Origin: Gemmatimonadota bacterium
Lineage (GTDB): Bacteria > Gemmatimonadota > Gemmatimonadetes > Longimicrobiales > Gaopeijiaceae
Direction of reading: 5' to 3'
Length of the DNA stretch: 64,000 nt
Assembly: GCA_028873815.1 (NCBI GenBank)
Contig: JAPPNN010000004.1
Span: 16,829 to 80,828 of the forward strand
A program made the position numbers and the translations under genes. The notes beneath the pieces were generated by a model. That model worked only from the letters and a program-made list of their open reading frames with translations. It was not told the origin of the DNA and ran no database searches. Positions within the stretch are counted from its first letter, which is position 1. The number at the start of each line of letters is the position of its first letter. Shown in pieces: positions 7,831-16,560 of the stretch.

Positions 7831-9698
7831 TGCGGACGGCCTTCTTCGTCCCCGCTCCGGTACCAGTCCTCCCGCAGCCAGGCCACCAGCAGCCGGATCT
7901 CTTCTTCGGTGAGGATTTCCTCGGGGCCGAACGCCGGCATGCGGTCGTTGCGGTCGCCGTAGAAGCGCGGGTGCGAGGCGTCGCGGATGAATGCGGTCAG
8001 CCACTCCTCCGAGCCGAACCCGGTGAGCGTCGGGCCCAGGGGCTGTTCGACCACGTCCTGGAATTCGTGGCACTCGGTGCATCCGACCGACGCCGATGAG
8101 ATCAGCGCGGTTCCCTCCAGGATCTCGGCCTGGTCCGCCTCGTCGGCTTCCGCCTGATACGGCAGCGCCGCCTGCGCCGAAACCGCCTTGATCACCTTCG
8201 CCAGGTCCTCCTGCTGCTCGTGGGTGAAGCCGGCGACCCGGCTCTGCACCATGCGCACCATCCGGCCCCGCGCGAAGTCGGTGCTCCCGAAGTACTCGGG
8301 CGTCGCCACGCGCTCGGGATCCAGCAGGCCCTCGAGCCATTCCCGGCTGGCGAAACGCTTCAGTTCGGCGGCGGTCTGCGGCTCGGTCAGGGGGCGTCCC
8401 ATGCCATCGTGGCCGTCGTAGGTGTGGCAGCTGGCGCACCGCTCGGCGAAGAGACGCGGGCCCTGCGTCAGGGGGTCGCTGCGCAGGAGCGCCAGAGCCC
8501 CGCTCGCGGGAATGCCGCCACCCGCTCCGGCCAGCTCGACGGCGCGCTCCGCCTCGGCCTCGGCGTTGGTCTGGGCGAAGACGAAGTCGGGGTCGGCGCG
8601 GTCCTGGGCGTACGCCAGCCAGGTCAGGAGTGCGACGCCGGAAAGGACGCCGCCGGTGAGGCCCAGGTTGAAGCGGTGCCCCAGGCGCCACCGTCCCGCG
8701 AACGGCATCAGGGCGATCAGGGTGACGACCAGCCCGGGGATCACGATCGCGCCGATGACCTCGGTGCCCGCGGGGAAGTACTTGAGCCACTGGAACAGGA
8801 ACATGAAGTACCACTCGGGCCGCGCCGCGGCGTAGGGCTCGGCCGCGTCCGCGGGGCCTCCCAGCGGCGCCCCCCCCGTGCGGATCACGAGATACAGCAC
8901 GGCGGCCATCACCGCGAGGCAGGCCACGGCATCCCGCAGGGCCTGATCGGGCCAGAACCAGCCGTCGCGCGGTCGGGGCGGGTGCGCGGCCGGGCCGTCC
9001 TGCCCATCCTCCTCGGCACCCTCCGGCTGTGTGGCGTGCCCCGTTTCGCGCGGCTGAACCGCCGTGACTCCGTGCCGCCGGAACAGGTAGACGTGTCCCG
9101 CGATCAGGGCGATCAGAGCGCCGGGAAGGATGCCGGCGTGCAGCGCGAAGAAGCGCGTCAGGGTGAGATGGCCGTAGTCCGCGCCGCCGACGAGGACCTT
9201 CTGCATCGCCGGGCCCACCACCGGCGTGATCGATGCGATGCTCGTGGCCACCTTGGTCGCCCAGTAGCCCTTCTGGTCCCAGGGGAGCAGGTAGCCCGTG
9301 AGCGACAGGCCCAGCACGACGTGCAGCAGGGCGATGCCGAACCAGAAGTTGACCTCGCGGGGGGCCTTGTACGCGCCCGCCACGACCACCTGCATTAGGT
9401 GCAGCACGAGCAGGATCATGGTGGCGTGGGCCATGTAGTGATGGATTCCGCGTAGCATCCAGCCGCCGGCCATGACGTTTTCGATGTAGTAGACGCTCTC
9501 CCAGGCGCCCTGTGCGTTGGGACTGTATGCGGCCCACAGGATGACGCCGGTGACGAACTGGACGGCGATCGCGAAGGTCAGCGCGCTGCCCCACACGTAG
9601 CGCCACTTCGCGCCGCCGGGGATCGATTCGACGAGCGCCTTGCGGAGCAGGTCCCGATACCCCGTCCTGTGGTCGAGCCAGCCGAGGAGCGACTTCAC
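7827..9698 (-). CDS. Cytochrome b fused to a di-haem cytochrome c (bc complex)
   Basis: A 623-residue fusion. Residues about 1-215 are cytochrome b with four helices and the bis-His haem ligands (GIHHYMAHATMILLVLHL and RFFALHAGILPGALIALIAGHVYLF). Residues about 255-375 form the subunit-IV-like part with the PEWY quinol-site motif (near residue 294). Two c-type haem motifs, CASCH (about residue 421) and CTECH (about residue 540), lie in a C-terminal periplasmic domain. It oxidises quinol and passes electrons through the Rieske protein and its own cytochrome c. GTG at 9698 is chosen because it overlaps the Rieske stop and starts directly before KSLLGWLDHRTG. Having both b/IV parts and a di-haem c in one chain resembles the b-c fusions of Gram-positive complexes taken further. 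Confidence 0.9.
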   Translation of the reverse strand: MKSLLGWLDHRTGYRDLLRKALVESIPGGAKWRYVWGSALTFAIAVQFVTGVILWAAYSPNAQGAWESVYYIENVMAGGWMLRGIHHYMAHATMILLVLHLMQVVVAGAYKAPREVNFWFGIALLHVVLGLSLTGYLLPWDQKGYWATKVATSIASITPVVGPAMQKVLVGGADYGHLTLTRFFALHAGILPGALIALIAGHVYLFRRHGVTAVQPRETGHATQPEGAEEDGQDGPAAHPPRPRDGWFWPDQALRDAVACLAVMAAVLYLVIRTGGAPLGGPADAAEPYAAARPEWYFMFLFQWLKYFPAGTEVIGAIVIPGLVVTLIALMPFAGRWRLGHRFNLGLTGGVLSGVALLTWLAYAQDRADPDFVFAQTNAEAEAERAVELAGAGGGIPASGALALLRSDPLTQGPRLFAERCASCHTYDGHDGMGRPLTEPQTAAELKRFASREWLEGLLDPERVATPEYFGSTDFARGRMVRMVQSRVAGFTHEQQEDLAKVIKAVSAQAALPYQAEADEADQAEILEGTALISSASVGCTECHEFQDVVEQPLGPTLTGFGSEEWLTAFIRDASHPRFYGDRNDRMPAFGPEEILTEEEIRLLVAWLREDWYRSGDEEGRPQ

Positions 9699-10270
9699 GC
9701 GACTGGAGTCTTGTCGGCGCGGCCGGGAAGGAAGTTCTGGAACCGCACCCAGACCTGGTCCCCGTCGCGGATCTCGACGTCGAGCGTGTCCATGTCGCGC
9801 GGGCTGGGGCTTGCCGGGTCGTCGACGGCGCCCTCGAGGTCGAAGCTGCTCTTGTGGCAGGGGCACACGAACCGGGATCGGTCGGGGGCCAGGTTAACGA
9901 AGCACCCGGCGTGGGGACAGATCACGTTGAACGCCTGCAGCGAGTCCTCCGTGCGGCGGAGATAGACCGCGCCGACGGGCATGTCCTGCTGCGTGTTCCA
10001 TGCGTCGACGCGGTCGGCGGTGACGCGGAACTTCCGTGGGACCCCGTCCGCCGGGATGGCCGCAAGCCGGGCGACGGGGACCAGCGCGGGGTCGCTGGCG
10101 GCGCGTCGCAGCGGGTCGAAGACGACGCGAAGGCCCGACCAGACGGGTGCGAGGAGGGCCAGTCCGGCCGCAGCGATCGCCCCCGCCCCGGCCAGGAAGC
10201 CGCGGCGGGCGTGGCCGCTCGGGGTGGCGGTGGTTTTGTCTTGTGGGGTCTGCGGCGCCTGGCTGCTCAT
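9695..10270 (-). CDS. qcrA: Rieske iron-sulfur protein of the bc complex
   Basis: 191 residues. An N-terminal ARRGFLAGAGAIAAAG segment is a Tat-like signal anchor, as is usual for Rieske proteins, which are exported folded. The 2Fe-2S motifs are CPHAGC and CPCHKSSF (residues about 118-150), each giving a Cys-His pair plus the disulfide cysteines. It accepts electrons from quinol at the cytochrome b subunit encoded next (GTGA overlap). It is the first gene of the operon; a promoter with a composite operator lies about 85 bases upstream at 10356-10384, matching the one before the Mod regulator gene. Confidence 0.93.
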   Translation of the reverse strand: MSSQAPQTPQDKTTATPSGHARRGFLAGAGAIAAAGLALLAPVWSGLRVVFDPLRRAASDPALVPVARLAAIPADGVPRKFRVTADRVDAWNTQQDMPVGAVYLRRTEDSLQAFNVICPHAGCFVNLAPDRSRFVCPCHKSSFDLEGAVDDPASPSPRDMDTLDVEIRDGDQVWVRFQNFLPGRADKTPVA

Positions 10271-10355
10271 TGGGTGCGGATCATCCGGCTTCCTGGTGTC
10301 GCTTGCCGAGTTGGCGAGGGTGACGGCGGAAGTTACGGACGAGCGCGGAACATCG

Positions 10356-10384
10356 CAATGTAATGTATACTTTACATTATGTAA
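10356..10384 (-). promoter_or_regulatory. Composite operator/promoter of the Rieske-cytochrome b operon
   Basis: On the plus strand: half site CAATGTAA (10356-10363), 8-base spacer, then the odd palindrome TTACAT-T-ATGTAA (10372-10384). On the minus strand this provides a -35 ATTACA (10385-10380) and a -10 TACATT (10362-10357) with 17-base spacing, pointing at the Rieske gene and giving a leader of about 80 bases. The element stands out as AT-rich in very GC-rich DNA. The same parts in the same order, spacing and orientation occur at 31143-31171 before the Mod-type regulator gene, so I infer one shared regulator. Confidence 0.65.
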
Positions 10385-10422
10385 TCTCTAGTATACATAC
10401 CACATAGGAGTGCGGGGCCCGG

Positions 10423-13400
10423 CTACCCCTCCTGGAACGGCACGAATTCGTGGGCGAGCCCCGGCAGTTCGAGCGACAGGGCCAGCTCGTGGGCTTCGTC
10501 GGCCAGATCCGGGAGCGGCACACCACTTCTCCGCCCCAGCCGGACCTGCTCCAGCGTGAGCCGTAGCCACGCCACCGGTTCGGCGTTCCGGGTGGCCAGG
10601 GCACCTTCCTCCAGCATCTTCAGCGCGCCGTCTCCGTCGCCCGTGCGCGACTGCAGGCGTGCGTGGAAGAGGATGAGGTCCACAGATGTGCCTCCGGGGG
10701 TCTTGTCCGGCGGAAAGCGCCTGGCGAGGCGTTTGGCCTGTCCGAGCTTCCCCAACTCCAGAAGGCAGTTCCCCAGGATGCTCGTGTGCCGGGGTATCAG
10801 GTTCGGGGGTATCGGCGGCCTGGTGTCGTCGACCGCCTTGTCCGCTACGCCGGCCTCGCCCACGGCTGCGTCGCCGACAGTCCCGTCACGGTCACCAACC
10901 GCGTCGATGGCGGACTTCGCTTCCTGCGGATCTCCCTCGGCAAGGGCCAGCGCCGCTTGTGCCATCCGCTCCATGCACTTCACCACGGGACAGTCCATGT
11001 GCTCCGCGACGGCCCGTGCCTGGCTGAGCATCTGGGCGGCCGGCTCGAGACTGCCGGTATTCGTATGCCACTCGGCGAGGTCCAGCAGGAGTTGCGCGTA
11101 CGAAGCGGGGTCTTCCACGGACCTGGCGGCTGCGTTGACCTTGGCCTGCAGTTTCCGGCCCTCCGGCGTCGCGAGCCGGCCCACGGCATTGAGGGCTACG
11201 GTGTGACGGTGCAGCGCGTACATCACCTCGTCCTTCAGACGCGCCCGCATCGCGATCTCGACCGCCCGCATCGCGTGACGCAGGCCGCCCTTGGGGTCGC
11301 CGCAAGCCACCTTCATGGCCAGGGAGGCCTCGGTGCGGCAGCGTGCGACATCGTCCCGACTCGTCGGCCTCTTCCCGATCCCGGCCAGGAGTTCGGCCAT
11401 CGCCTCGTAGTCCGCCGACCTGTGCAGGACCTGGAGGACCGTGTCCCGAATCGTGGGCGCCAGCCATCCCTCGCCGAGTTTCCCAGCTTCGTCCAGGAGC
11501 CTCTCGAGTTCGGAGAGCACGGCCTCGGTGCCGTCCAGCCCAAGAAGATGGCGCGCATCGGTCACCGCCAGCCCGAGCTGGATGGCGTCTGCCGGGGACA
11601 GGTCGCCGCGGGGAGACATGATCCCCCTGGCCACGCGGAGGACGCCGGTCAGCCGCCGCGACCGATAACACGCCCATGCGAGGCGAACCCCAATTTGGGC
11701 CCTGGCCGGGGCCTCGCTGACCTGATAGGCGGCTGCAAGTACGGGGAGACGGGTGGAGACGCCATCGCGCGGGGCCCGCTCAAGTGCCTGGATGGCGAAC
11801 AGCTGCGCCCGATCGCTGTCTCCGGCACGGTGGTAGTGTACGGACGCCGCCGCCAATAGCGCGTTGTCGGAACGCCTTACCAGGAGTTCGGCCACCGAAC
11901 GATGGAGACCGGACCGGCGACCGGGGCTGAGGGTCCGATAGACGGCCTGGCGAACGAGACCGTGGCGTAAACGAGCCCGGGTGCCGGCCCAGGAGATCAG
12001 GCTCGACGCTTCAAGCCGCTCCAGCGCCCCGATGCACTGTTCAGTGGTTGCCTCCAGGATCTGTGCCAACTCAGCGGCGCTGGCCGCGTCGCGGAGGACG
12101 GCGAGCCCGTAGAACACCTGCCTTCCGACATCGTCGAGCCCGGTCAGGTGCCGAGCGACGATATGCTCTACCGACACGGGGATGGGGACGCTCCACTCGT
12201 CCGGCGCGGGCAGCTTTTCGGGCTGTGTAGCGAGCTCGACGACGAAGAGCGGGTTTCCGCCGGCCAGTTGCGACATTCGCCCCAGCCAGCGGTCGCTGAG
12301 CGTGATTGGCGATATCGACCGGGCCAGATTTGCCGCGTCGGCCGCGCTCAGCTCGCCGAGGTGGATGGATTCGGCGTCCGGACCACGCTTCAGTTCCTCG
12401 GTGAAACGCGAGAGACGTTCGCTCCTGGCCAACTCTTCGGGACGGTAGGCGACAACGAGGTTGAAGTAGCCCTGTGACCAGCGCCGGTGCAGGTGCTGGA
12501 GTACCATGGCCGACTCGTCGTCGACGAAATGGAAGTCGTCCACGACAAGGAGAATCGGCTCTGTCTTCGCCATCGTGGCAAACAGGTGGAGGAATGCATC
12601 ACCCGCATGCCGTGCGGCGTGGCCGCCCGGCAACGAAACCTGCCGCGGCATGTGGGTGTCCTCGGTAAACTGGGGCAACAGCGACAGCATGACGGAACGC
12701 CACGGATTGTGCAGTTCCCGGAGGAAGGGAAGCACCCAGGGAGCCCTCAGTCCCTGCGCGAGAGAGCTCAGAGGGATGTCCGCCGCCAGTTCTTCCGGGC
12801 GTATCCGGATTACCCGCACCTGGCGGGATGAAAGACCCTCGAGCACCTCTTCCAGGAATCGGGTCTTGCCGACCCCGGCGGCGCCACGGACCGTAATCGC
12901 GCCCCAGGGACGGACGTCCGGGGTCTGCAGCATGCGCTTGGTCAGCGTCGCCCTTTCGGTGGCACGTCCCAGAAAGGGAATCTTCCTGCCGAGCCTCGTG
13001 TACGGTACGGATGTGAGCGAGGCAGTCTCGCCGTAGACGCTCCTGAGGGCTTTCAGAAGCGCTCTCGTTTCCGGTTGCGGCACCCAATCTTCCTCCGCGA
13101 GGGCCCGTTCGGCGAACGCCCGATAGACGGACTCCGCCTCTCGCACCGACCCGTACAGCGCACGCGCGTGCATCGCCCTCCGGAGCGCTTCCTCCTCATC
13201 GGGCGACAGCTTGAGAAGCGTCCCCACGGCCTCTTCGGCAACGATTCCGTTTCGCGTAAGTTCCGCGTTCTTCCAGCTCGCGTGGGCGGCCGTCTCCAGC
13301 TTGGCCTGATGAGCGGCCTGCTGGCCCCGGATCCAGTCGGCGCACGATGCGACGAACTTCTTGGGCAGCGCGGAGAGGAATCCGGATTCCAGGAGTTCCG

Positions 13401-13782
13401 CAGCCGCCTTGAAATTCTCCGCTCCGATCAGGCGGTCGAATTCCTGCAGGTCGGTGGCCACCGCATCGGGGTGAGCCCGGACGAGTTCGCCATCCAGTGA
13501 GACGATCGTGGCTCTGCACCGGTGGTTGGTCTGGTAGACCAGCTGGCTGAGCCGGTGGCGCACGGCCTTTGTGTCGCGGTCCCCCCAGAGATGTTCCTGC
13601 ACGGTGGATCGAGGGATTTCCGTCGCCGGGAGTCCGTACGCGACAGCCACGAGCGCACTCTGGAACGGCGAGAGCTTGACGGGGCTGCCGTCCCGAATGA
13701 GGATCGGGCCGCCGAAGAGGCGGAGCAGCAGCCCGGTTTGTGCGCCAGTACGATCGGTGGTCGGTACGGGCCTGCTCATCAT
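10423..13782 (-). CDS. SARP/BTAD-type regulator with AAA ATPase and long helical repeat region
   Basis: 1119 residues from an ATG that overlaps the stop of the upstream AraC-like gene (ATGATGA). Residues about 15-110 resemble the OmpR-like winged helix of SARP regulators (LRLFGGPILIRDGSPVKLS), followed by the alpha-helical BTAD (to about 250). An AAA/STAND ATPase follows, with Walker A GAAGVGKTRF near residue 300 and Walker B ILLVVDDFHFVDD near 415. The remaining 600 residues are TPR-like helices. No C-terminal LuxR helix-turn-helix is present. Such proteins activate transcription after sensing a ligand through the ATPase/TPR part. Coupling to the AraC-like gene suggests the two act together. 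Confidence 0.82.
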   Translation of the reverse strand: MMSRPVPTTDRTGAQTGLLLRLFGGPILIRDGSPVKLSPFQSALVAVAYGLPATEIPRSTVQEHLWGDRDTKAVRHRLSQLVYQTNHRCRATIVSLDGELVRAHPDAVATDLQEFDRLIGAENFKAAAELLESGFLSALPKKFVASCADWIRGQQAAHQAKLETAAHASWKNAELTRNGIVAEEAVGTLLKLSPDEEEALRRAMHARALYGSVREAESVYRAFAERALAEEDWVPQPETRALLKALRSVYGETASLTSVPYTRLGRKIPFLGRATERATLTKRMLQTPDVRPWGAITVRGAAGVGKTRFLEEVLEGLSSRQVRVIRIRPEELAADIPLSSLAQGLRAPWVLPFLRELHNPWRSVMLSLLPQFTEDTHMPRQVSLPGGHAARHAGDAFLHLFATMAKTEPILLVVDDFHFVDDESAMVLQHLHRRWSQGYFNLVVAYRPEELARSERLSRFTEELKRGPDAESIHLGELSAADAANLARSISPITLSDRWLGRMSQLAGGNPLFVVELATQPEKLPAPDEWSVPIPVSVEHIVARHLTGLDDVGRQVFYGLAVLRDAASAAELAQILEATTEQCIGALERLEASSLISWAGTRARLRHGLVRQAVYRTLSPGRRSGLHRSVAELLVRRSDNALLAAASVHYHRAGDSDRAQLFAIQALERAPRDGVSTRLPVLAAAYQVSEAPARAQIGVRLAWACYRSRRLTGVLRVARGIMSPRGDLSPADAIQLGLAVTDARHLLGLDGTEAVLSELERLLDEAGKLGEGWLAPTIRDTVLQVLHRSADYEAMAELLAGIGKRPTSRDDVARCRTEASLAMKVACGDPKGGLRHAMRAVEIAMRARLKDEVMYALHRHTVALNAVGRLATPEGRKLQAKVNAAARSVEDPASYAQLLLDLAEWHTNTGSLEPAAQMLSQARAVAEHMDCPVVKCMERMAQAALALAEGDPQEAKSAIDAVGDRDGTVGDAAVGEAGVADKAVDDTRPPIPPNLIPRHTSILGNCLLELGKLGQAKRLARRFPPDKTPGGTSVDLILFHARLQSRTGDGDGALKMLEEGALATRNAEPVAWLRLTLEQVRLGRRSGVPLPDLADEAHELALSLELPGLAHEFVPFQEG

Positions 13783-14642
13783 CGCGCGTTCGCGACGGCC
13801 CTGGTGGCTCGTCGCCTGGAGGAGACAGAGGGTTCGATTTCGGTTTCGGCGATGGAGGGTCGTGAACCCACGACCTTCGAGGTGACGCCACCGATGGCCA
13901 CCTCTCGAACCAGCCAGGATTCGAAGACCCATTCCCAGCCATACCGTTCCCGCGTGTGCTGGGGGCGAATGCCGCAGAGACGGTGCATTTGGTTGCTCAT
14001 GGAGAAGCCGTCCGGGTAGCCCATCGAAGTGGCCACCTTGAAGAGGCTCTCCGTACTGTTCTGCAGCTTGATTGTCGCGCGTATCAGGCGAGCGATGTGA
14101 AGCCAGTGGGACGGAACGGGCAGCCCGCTGTTGAGAAGCCTGCGGCCGAGAGCCCGTCTGGACACGTACAGGCTTCTGGCCAGGTCGGTGATGGTGCTGA
14201 GCCTGGCGCTGAGTTCGACGATGCGCTGTATGATGTTCCTGGTGGTCGGGTCCACCGAGAAGCCCCGCCAGGCCATGTAGTCCGTGACGCTCTGCGCGAG
14301 GGCGACGGGTGGCCGGCGTATGACCTGCGCGATTTCGTGAGGATGCGGCGTTTCGTGGTGCGGCACTACCGCCTGGGGCCTGGTTTTCTGAACGGCCCGG
14401 AGAATCGGCACCAGGGGCGCGCGCTCGTCACTGTCGGGCAGGATGATCGCGAGGGCGACGCCGGCGAGCCGGCTGGCGACGAAGTCGGTGGCTTCGCTCC
14501 ACCCGTCGGCCTCGAGATCCCAAGCCATGATCCAGCCGCCTCCATGCGGCTGAATCGGATCGGCGAGGTCGACTTCATGAAGACGGCTGTACGGCGGCCC
14601 CAACAGGGACACCGCACTACGGCGGCTTCGGTTGTTCGGCAT
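13779..14642 (-). CDS. AraC-like helix-turn-helix regulator
   Basis: 287 residues. The C-terminal half has the two AraC helix-turn-helix units: LSTITDLARSLYVSRRALGRRLLNSGLPVPSHWLHIARL and then FKVATSMGYPDGFSMSNQMHRLCGIRP, the second being the conserved AraC signature. The N-terminal 110 residues match no sensor domain that I can name; they contain a short alpha/beta stretch (GVALAIILPDSDERAPLVPILRAV) that might be receiver-like. A basic C-terminal tail of 50 residues follows the HTH, which is unusual. The stop overlaps the start of the BTAD-ATPase gene. The 295-base gap to the divergent gene at 14938 must hold both promoters; I see no clear operator there. Confidence 0.75.
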   Translation of the reverse strand: MPNNRSRRSAVSLLGPPYSRLHEVDLADPIQPHGGGWIMAWDLEADGWSEATDFVASRLAGVALAIILPDSDERAPLVPILRAVQKTRPQAVVPHHETPHPHEIAQVIRRPPVALAQSVTDYMAWRGFSVDPTTRNIIQRIVELSARLSTITDLARSLYVSRRALGRRLLNSGLPVPSHWLHIARLIRATIKLQNSTESLFKVATSMGYPDGFSMSNQMHRLCGIRPQHTRERYGWEWVFESWLVREVAIGGVTSKVVGSRPSIAETEIEPSVSSRRRATRAVANAR

Positions 14643-14937
14643 GTTGATGGTTGCTCCTGGCTTGGGCGGTTATTTGCCCAGTCAGGCTAGTTCGTTACCA
14701 TCACTGACCGATCACCGCCGCCCCACCCCTCTTCCCGTCTACAAGGACACAGGGGGGCGTGATTGCGCTGAAAGCGAACAGCCGGCGTGTCTGTTCGGAT
14801 GCTATTCGTGTCTTTCGGTCACCGATTCTCGCTCGTCGGCCCGCAACTTGCGCACGGTCCGTTAACGAATGGATCTTGCGGGCTGAAACGTACGTCTGGT
14901 TGAACATCAGTTCACCGCTGATTCCAACATCGAGTGA

Positions 14938-16560
14938 TTGCCGAAATTGCCTGAAATAACCACAGTATCCGCCGCCGAGGCCGACACGTCCCTCCTGACC
15001 GCGCTGCGCCGCCTGCGCGGCCGCGCCACCCTCGGCGATGTCGTGTCCGCCACGGGCATGCCCGAGGACCAGGCCGAGACCGCGCTCAAGGGCCTGCTCG
15101 AGACCCACCGGGGCCACCTGGAAGTCTCCGATTCGGGGGATCTCCTCTACCAGTTCGACCCCAGGCTGATCGAGCGGGCGCGGGAACCCTTCGGAGTCCG
15201 TTTCCGGAGGGCCGCGTGGTCCGCGTTCAAGACGGGCTTCAAGGTATGGACAGCCGTCATGCTGGTCGTCTATTTCATCGTCTTTGTGGCCCTGATCATC
15301 GCGGCCATGACCGCGAACCGGGACGGCCGCGGCTTCGGCCGGCGTGGCTTCGGCCTGGGCGACCTCTTCATCCTGCACTGGCTCATGGGGGGCAGGGGAT
15401 GGAGCCGGGGGAGCCTCTACTACGGACATAGCCACGCCAGGCGGCTGCCGAAGGACGCCCGGCCGCCGTTCTACAAGAAGGTCTTCGCGTTCATCTTCGG
15501 CCCCGAGGAGCCACGGCCGAACCAGCTGCAGAAGGACAGGAGCACGTTGCAGCTGATCCGGGCGCGCAAGGGCGTGCTCACTTCGGCCGAACTGGTCGAA
15601 CACACCGGGCTGCCGCTGACGGACGCGCAAGAGGAGCTGGGACGCCTGACCGGCGCCCACGGGGGCGACCCGGGGGTGTCCGAGCGGGGAGAGGTTGTCT
15701 ACACCTTCTCCGGCCTGATGAAAAGCGCCCACGGGAAGGTCAGGGCGCGCGAACCCAATCCTGCGTGGCTTCGCCTGGAATACCCGAAGAAGCTGACCGG
15801 CAACAACGCCGGCGCCAACTGGGGCATCGGCGCGATGAACGGGTTCAACCTGACGGCGGCGACCGTGATCGGGCTGGGTCCGGCCCTGCAGACCACGACT
15901 GCGGCGGCGGTGGCGGTCGATCCGCTGTGGTTCTGGGGACTTGGGGTCGTCCCGCTGACGTTCAGCAGCATGTTCTTCGGGATACCGCTGGTGCGGTCAC
16001 TGGGGCTCAGGCGCGAGAACGCTGGACGCCTGCGCCGGAACGTGCGCCGTTTGCTGATCGGGCTGGTGTACAGCCGCAGTGTCGGGGCGGTGCGCTGGGT
16101 CAGTGTCGCCGACGCGATTCGGCACGTAACACCAAGGCTGAAGGACTGGAATGTCGGCCCGCGGGTCGTGCTCAAGGAGCTGGAGACGCTCGCGGCCGAG
16201 TTCAACGCCGAGGTCGAGGCGGATGACGACGGTTTCCGGTATCGCTTCCCGGCCATCCGCGGAACGTTCGTGGAAGCCGAGTTGACGCGCCGCGCGCTGA
16301 AGCTTGGGGATCAGAAGCTCGGCCGGATCGTCTACGCGACCTCCGACACGAGCGAAGAGGCTTCGAAGCGGGATCTGGAGGCGTTCGACCGCGAGTTGAT
16401 GCGTGCCGAAGTGGATGTCTCGCGCTACCTGCCGTCTCCCGGCGAGGTGGGCTACGAGGAGGACTTCGAGGTGGTGATGGAGGACAAGCGCCCGGCGCGG
16501 GTCAGGTCCCGTCCCCGGGGTCGCCCGTCCCGGCCTCGATCTCGGCCGCAATGGCGTTGA
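14938..16560 (+). CDS. Membrane protein with repeated winged-helix-like modules (unknown function)
   Basis: 540 residues from a TTG at 14938 (TTG 14947 also possible); no ATG fits. Three similar modules of about 60 residues, each a helical DNA-binding-like unit followed by a beta wing, are visible: residues about 15-75 (ATLGDVVSATGMPEDQAETAL, ending GDLLYQFDP), about 205-265 (VLTSAELVEHTGLPLTDAQEEL, ending GEVVYTF) and about 385-445 (VSVADAIRHVTPRL, ending DDGFRYRFP). Membrane helices lie near residues 101-124 and 320-350. I do not recognise the family. The modules are more likely protein- or lipid-binding adaptors than DNA binders at a membrane, but that is inference. The 3' end overlaps the convergent DsbA gene by 59 bases. 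Confidence 0.7.
   Translation: MPKLPEITTVSAAEADTSLLTALRRLRGRATLGDVVSATGMPEDQAETALKGLLETHRGHLEVSDSGDLLYQFDPRLIERAREPFGVRFRRAAWSAFKTGFKVWTAVMLVVYFIVFVALIIAAMTANRDGRGFGRRGFGLGDLFILHWLMGGRGWSRGSLYYGHSHARRLPKDARPPFYKKVFAFIFGPEEPRPNQLQKDRSTLQLIRARKGVLTSAELVEHTGLPLTDAQEELGRLTGAHGGDPGVSERGEVVYTFSGLMKSAHGKVRAREPNPAWLRLEYPKKLTGNNAGANWGIGAMNGFNLTAATVIGLGPALQTTTAAAVAVDPLWFWGLGVVPLTFSSMFFGIPLVRSLGLRRENAGRLRRNVRRLLIGLVYSRSVGAVRWVSVADAIRHVTPRLKDWNVGPRVVLKELETLAAEFNAEVEADDDGFRYRFPAIRGTFVEAELTRRALKLGDQKLGRIVYATSDTSEEASKRDLEAFDRELMRAEVDVSRYLPSPGEVGYEEDFEVVMEDKRPARVRSRPRGRPSRPRSRPQWR

Noticed and set aside
8220..9398. 392-codon plus-strand frame over the cytochrome b-c gene
   Set aside because: Antisense shadow rich in Gly, Glu and Arg; no domain and no ribosome site; the minus-strand gene has full family motifs.
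14643..14937. Possible RNA gene in the 295-base divergent gap
   Set aside because: No tRNA-like arms, terminator or conserved-looking stem was found; it is best read as a promoter region.
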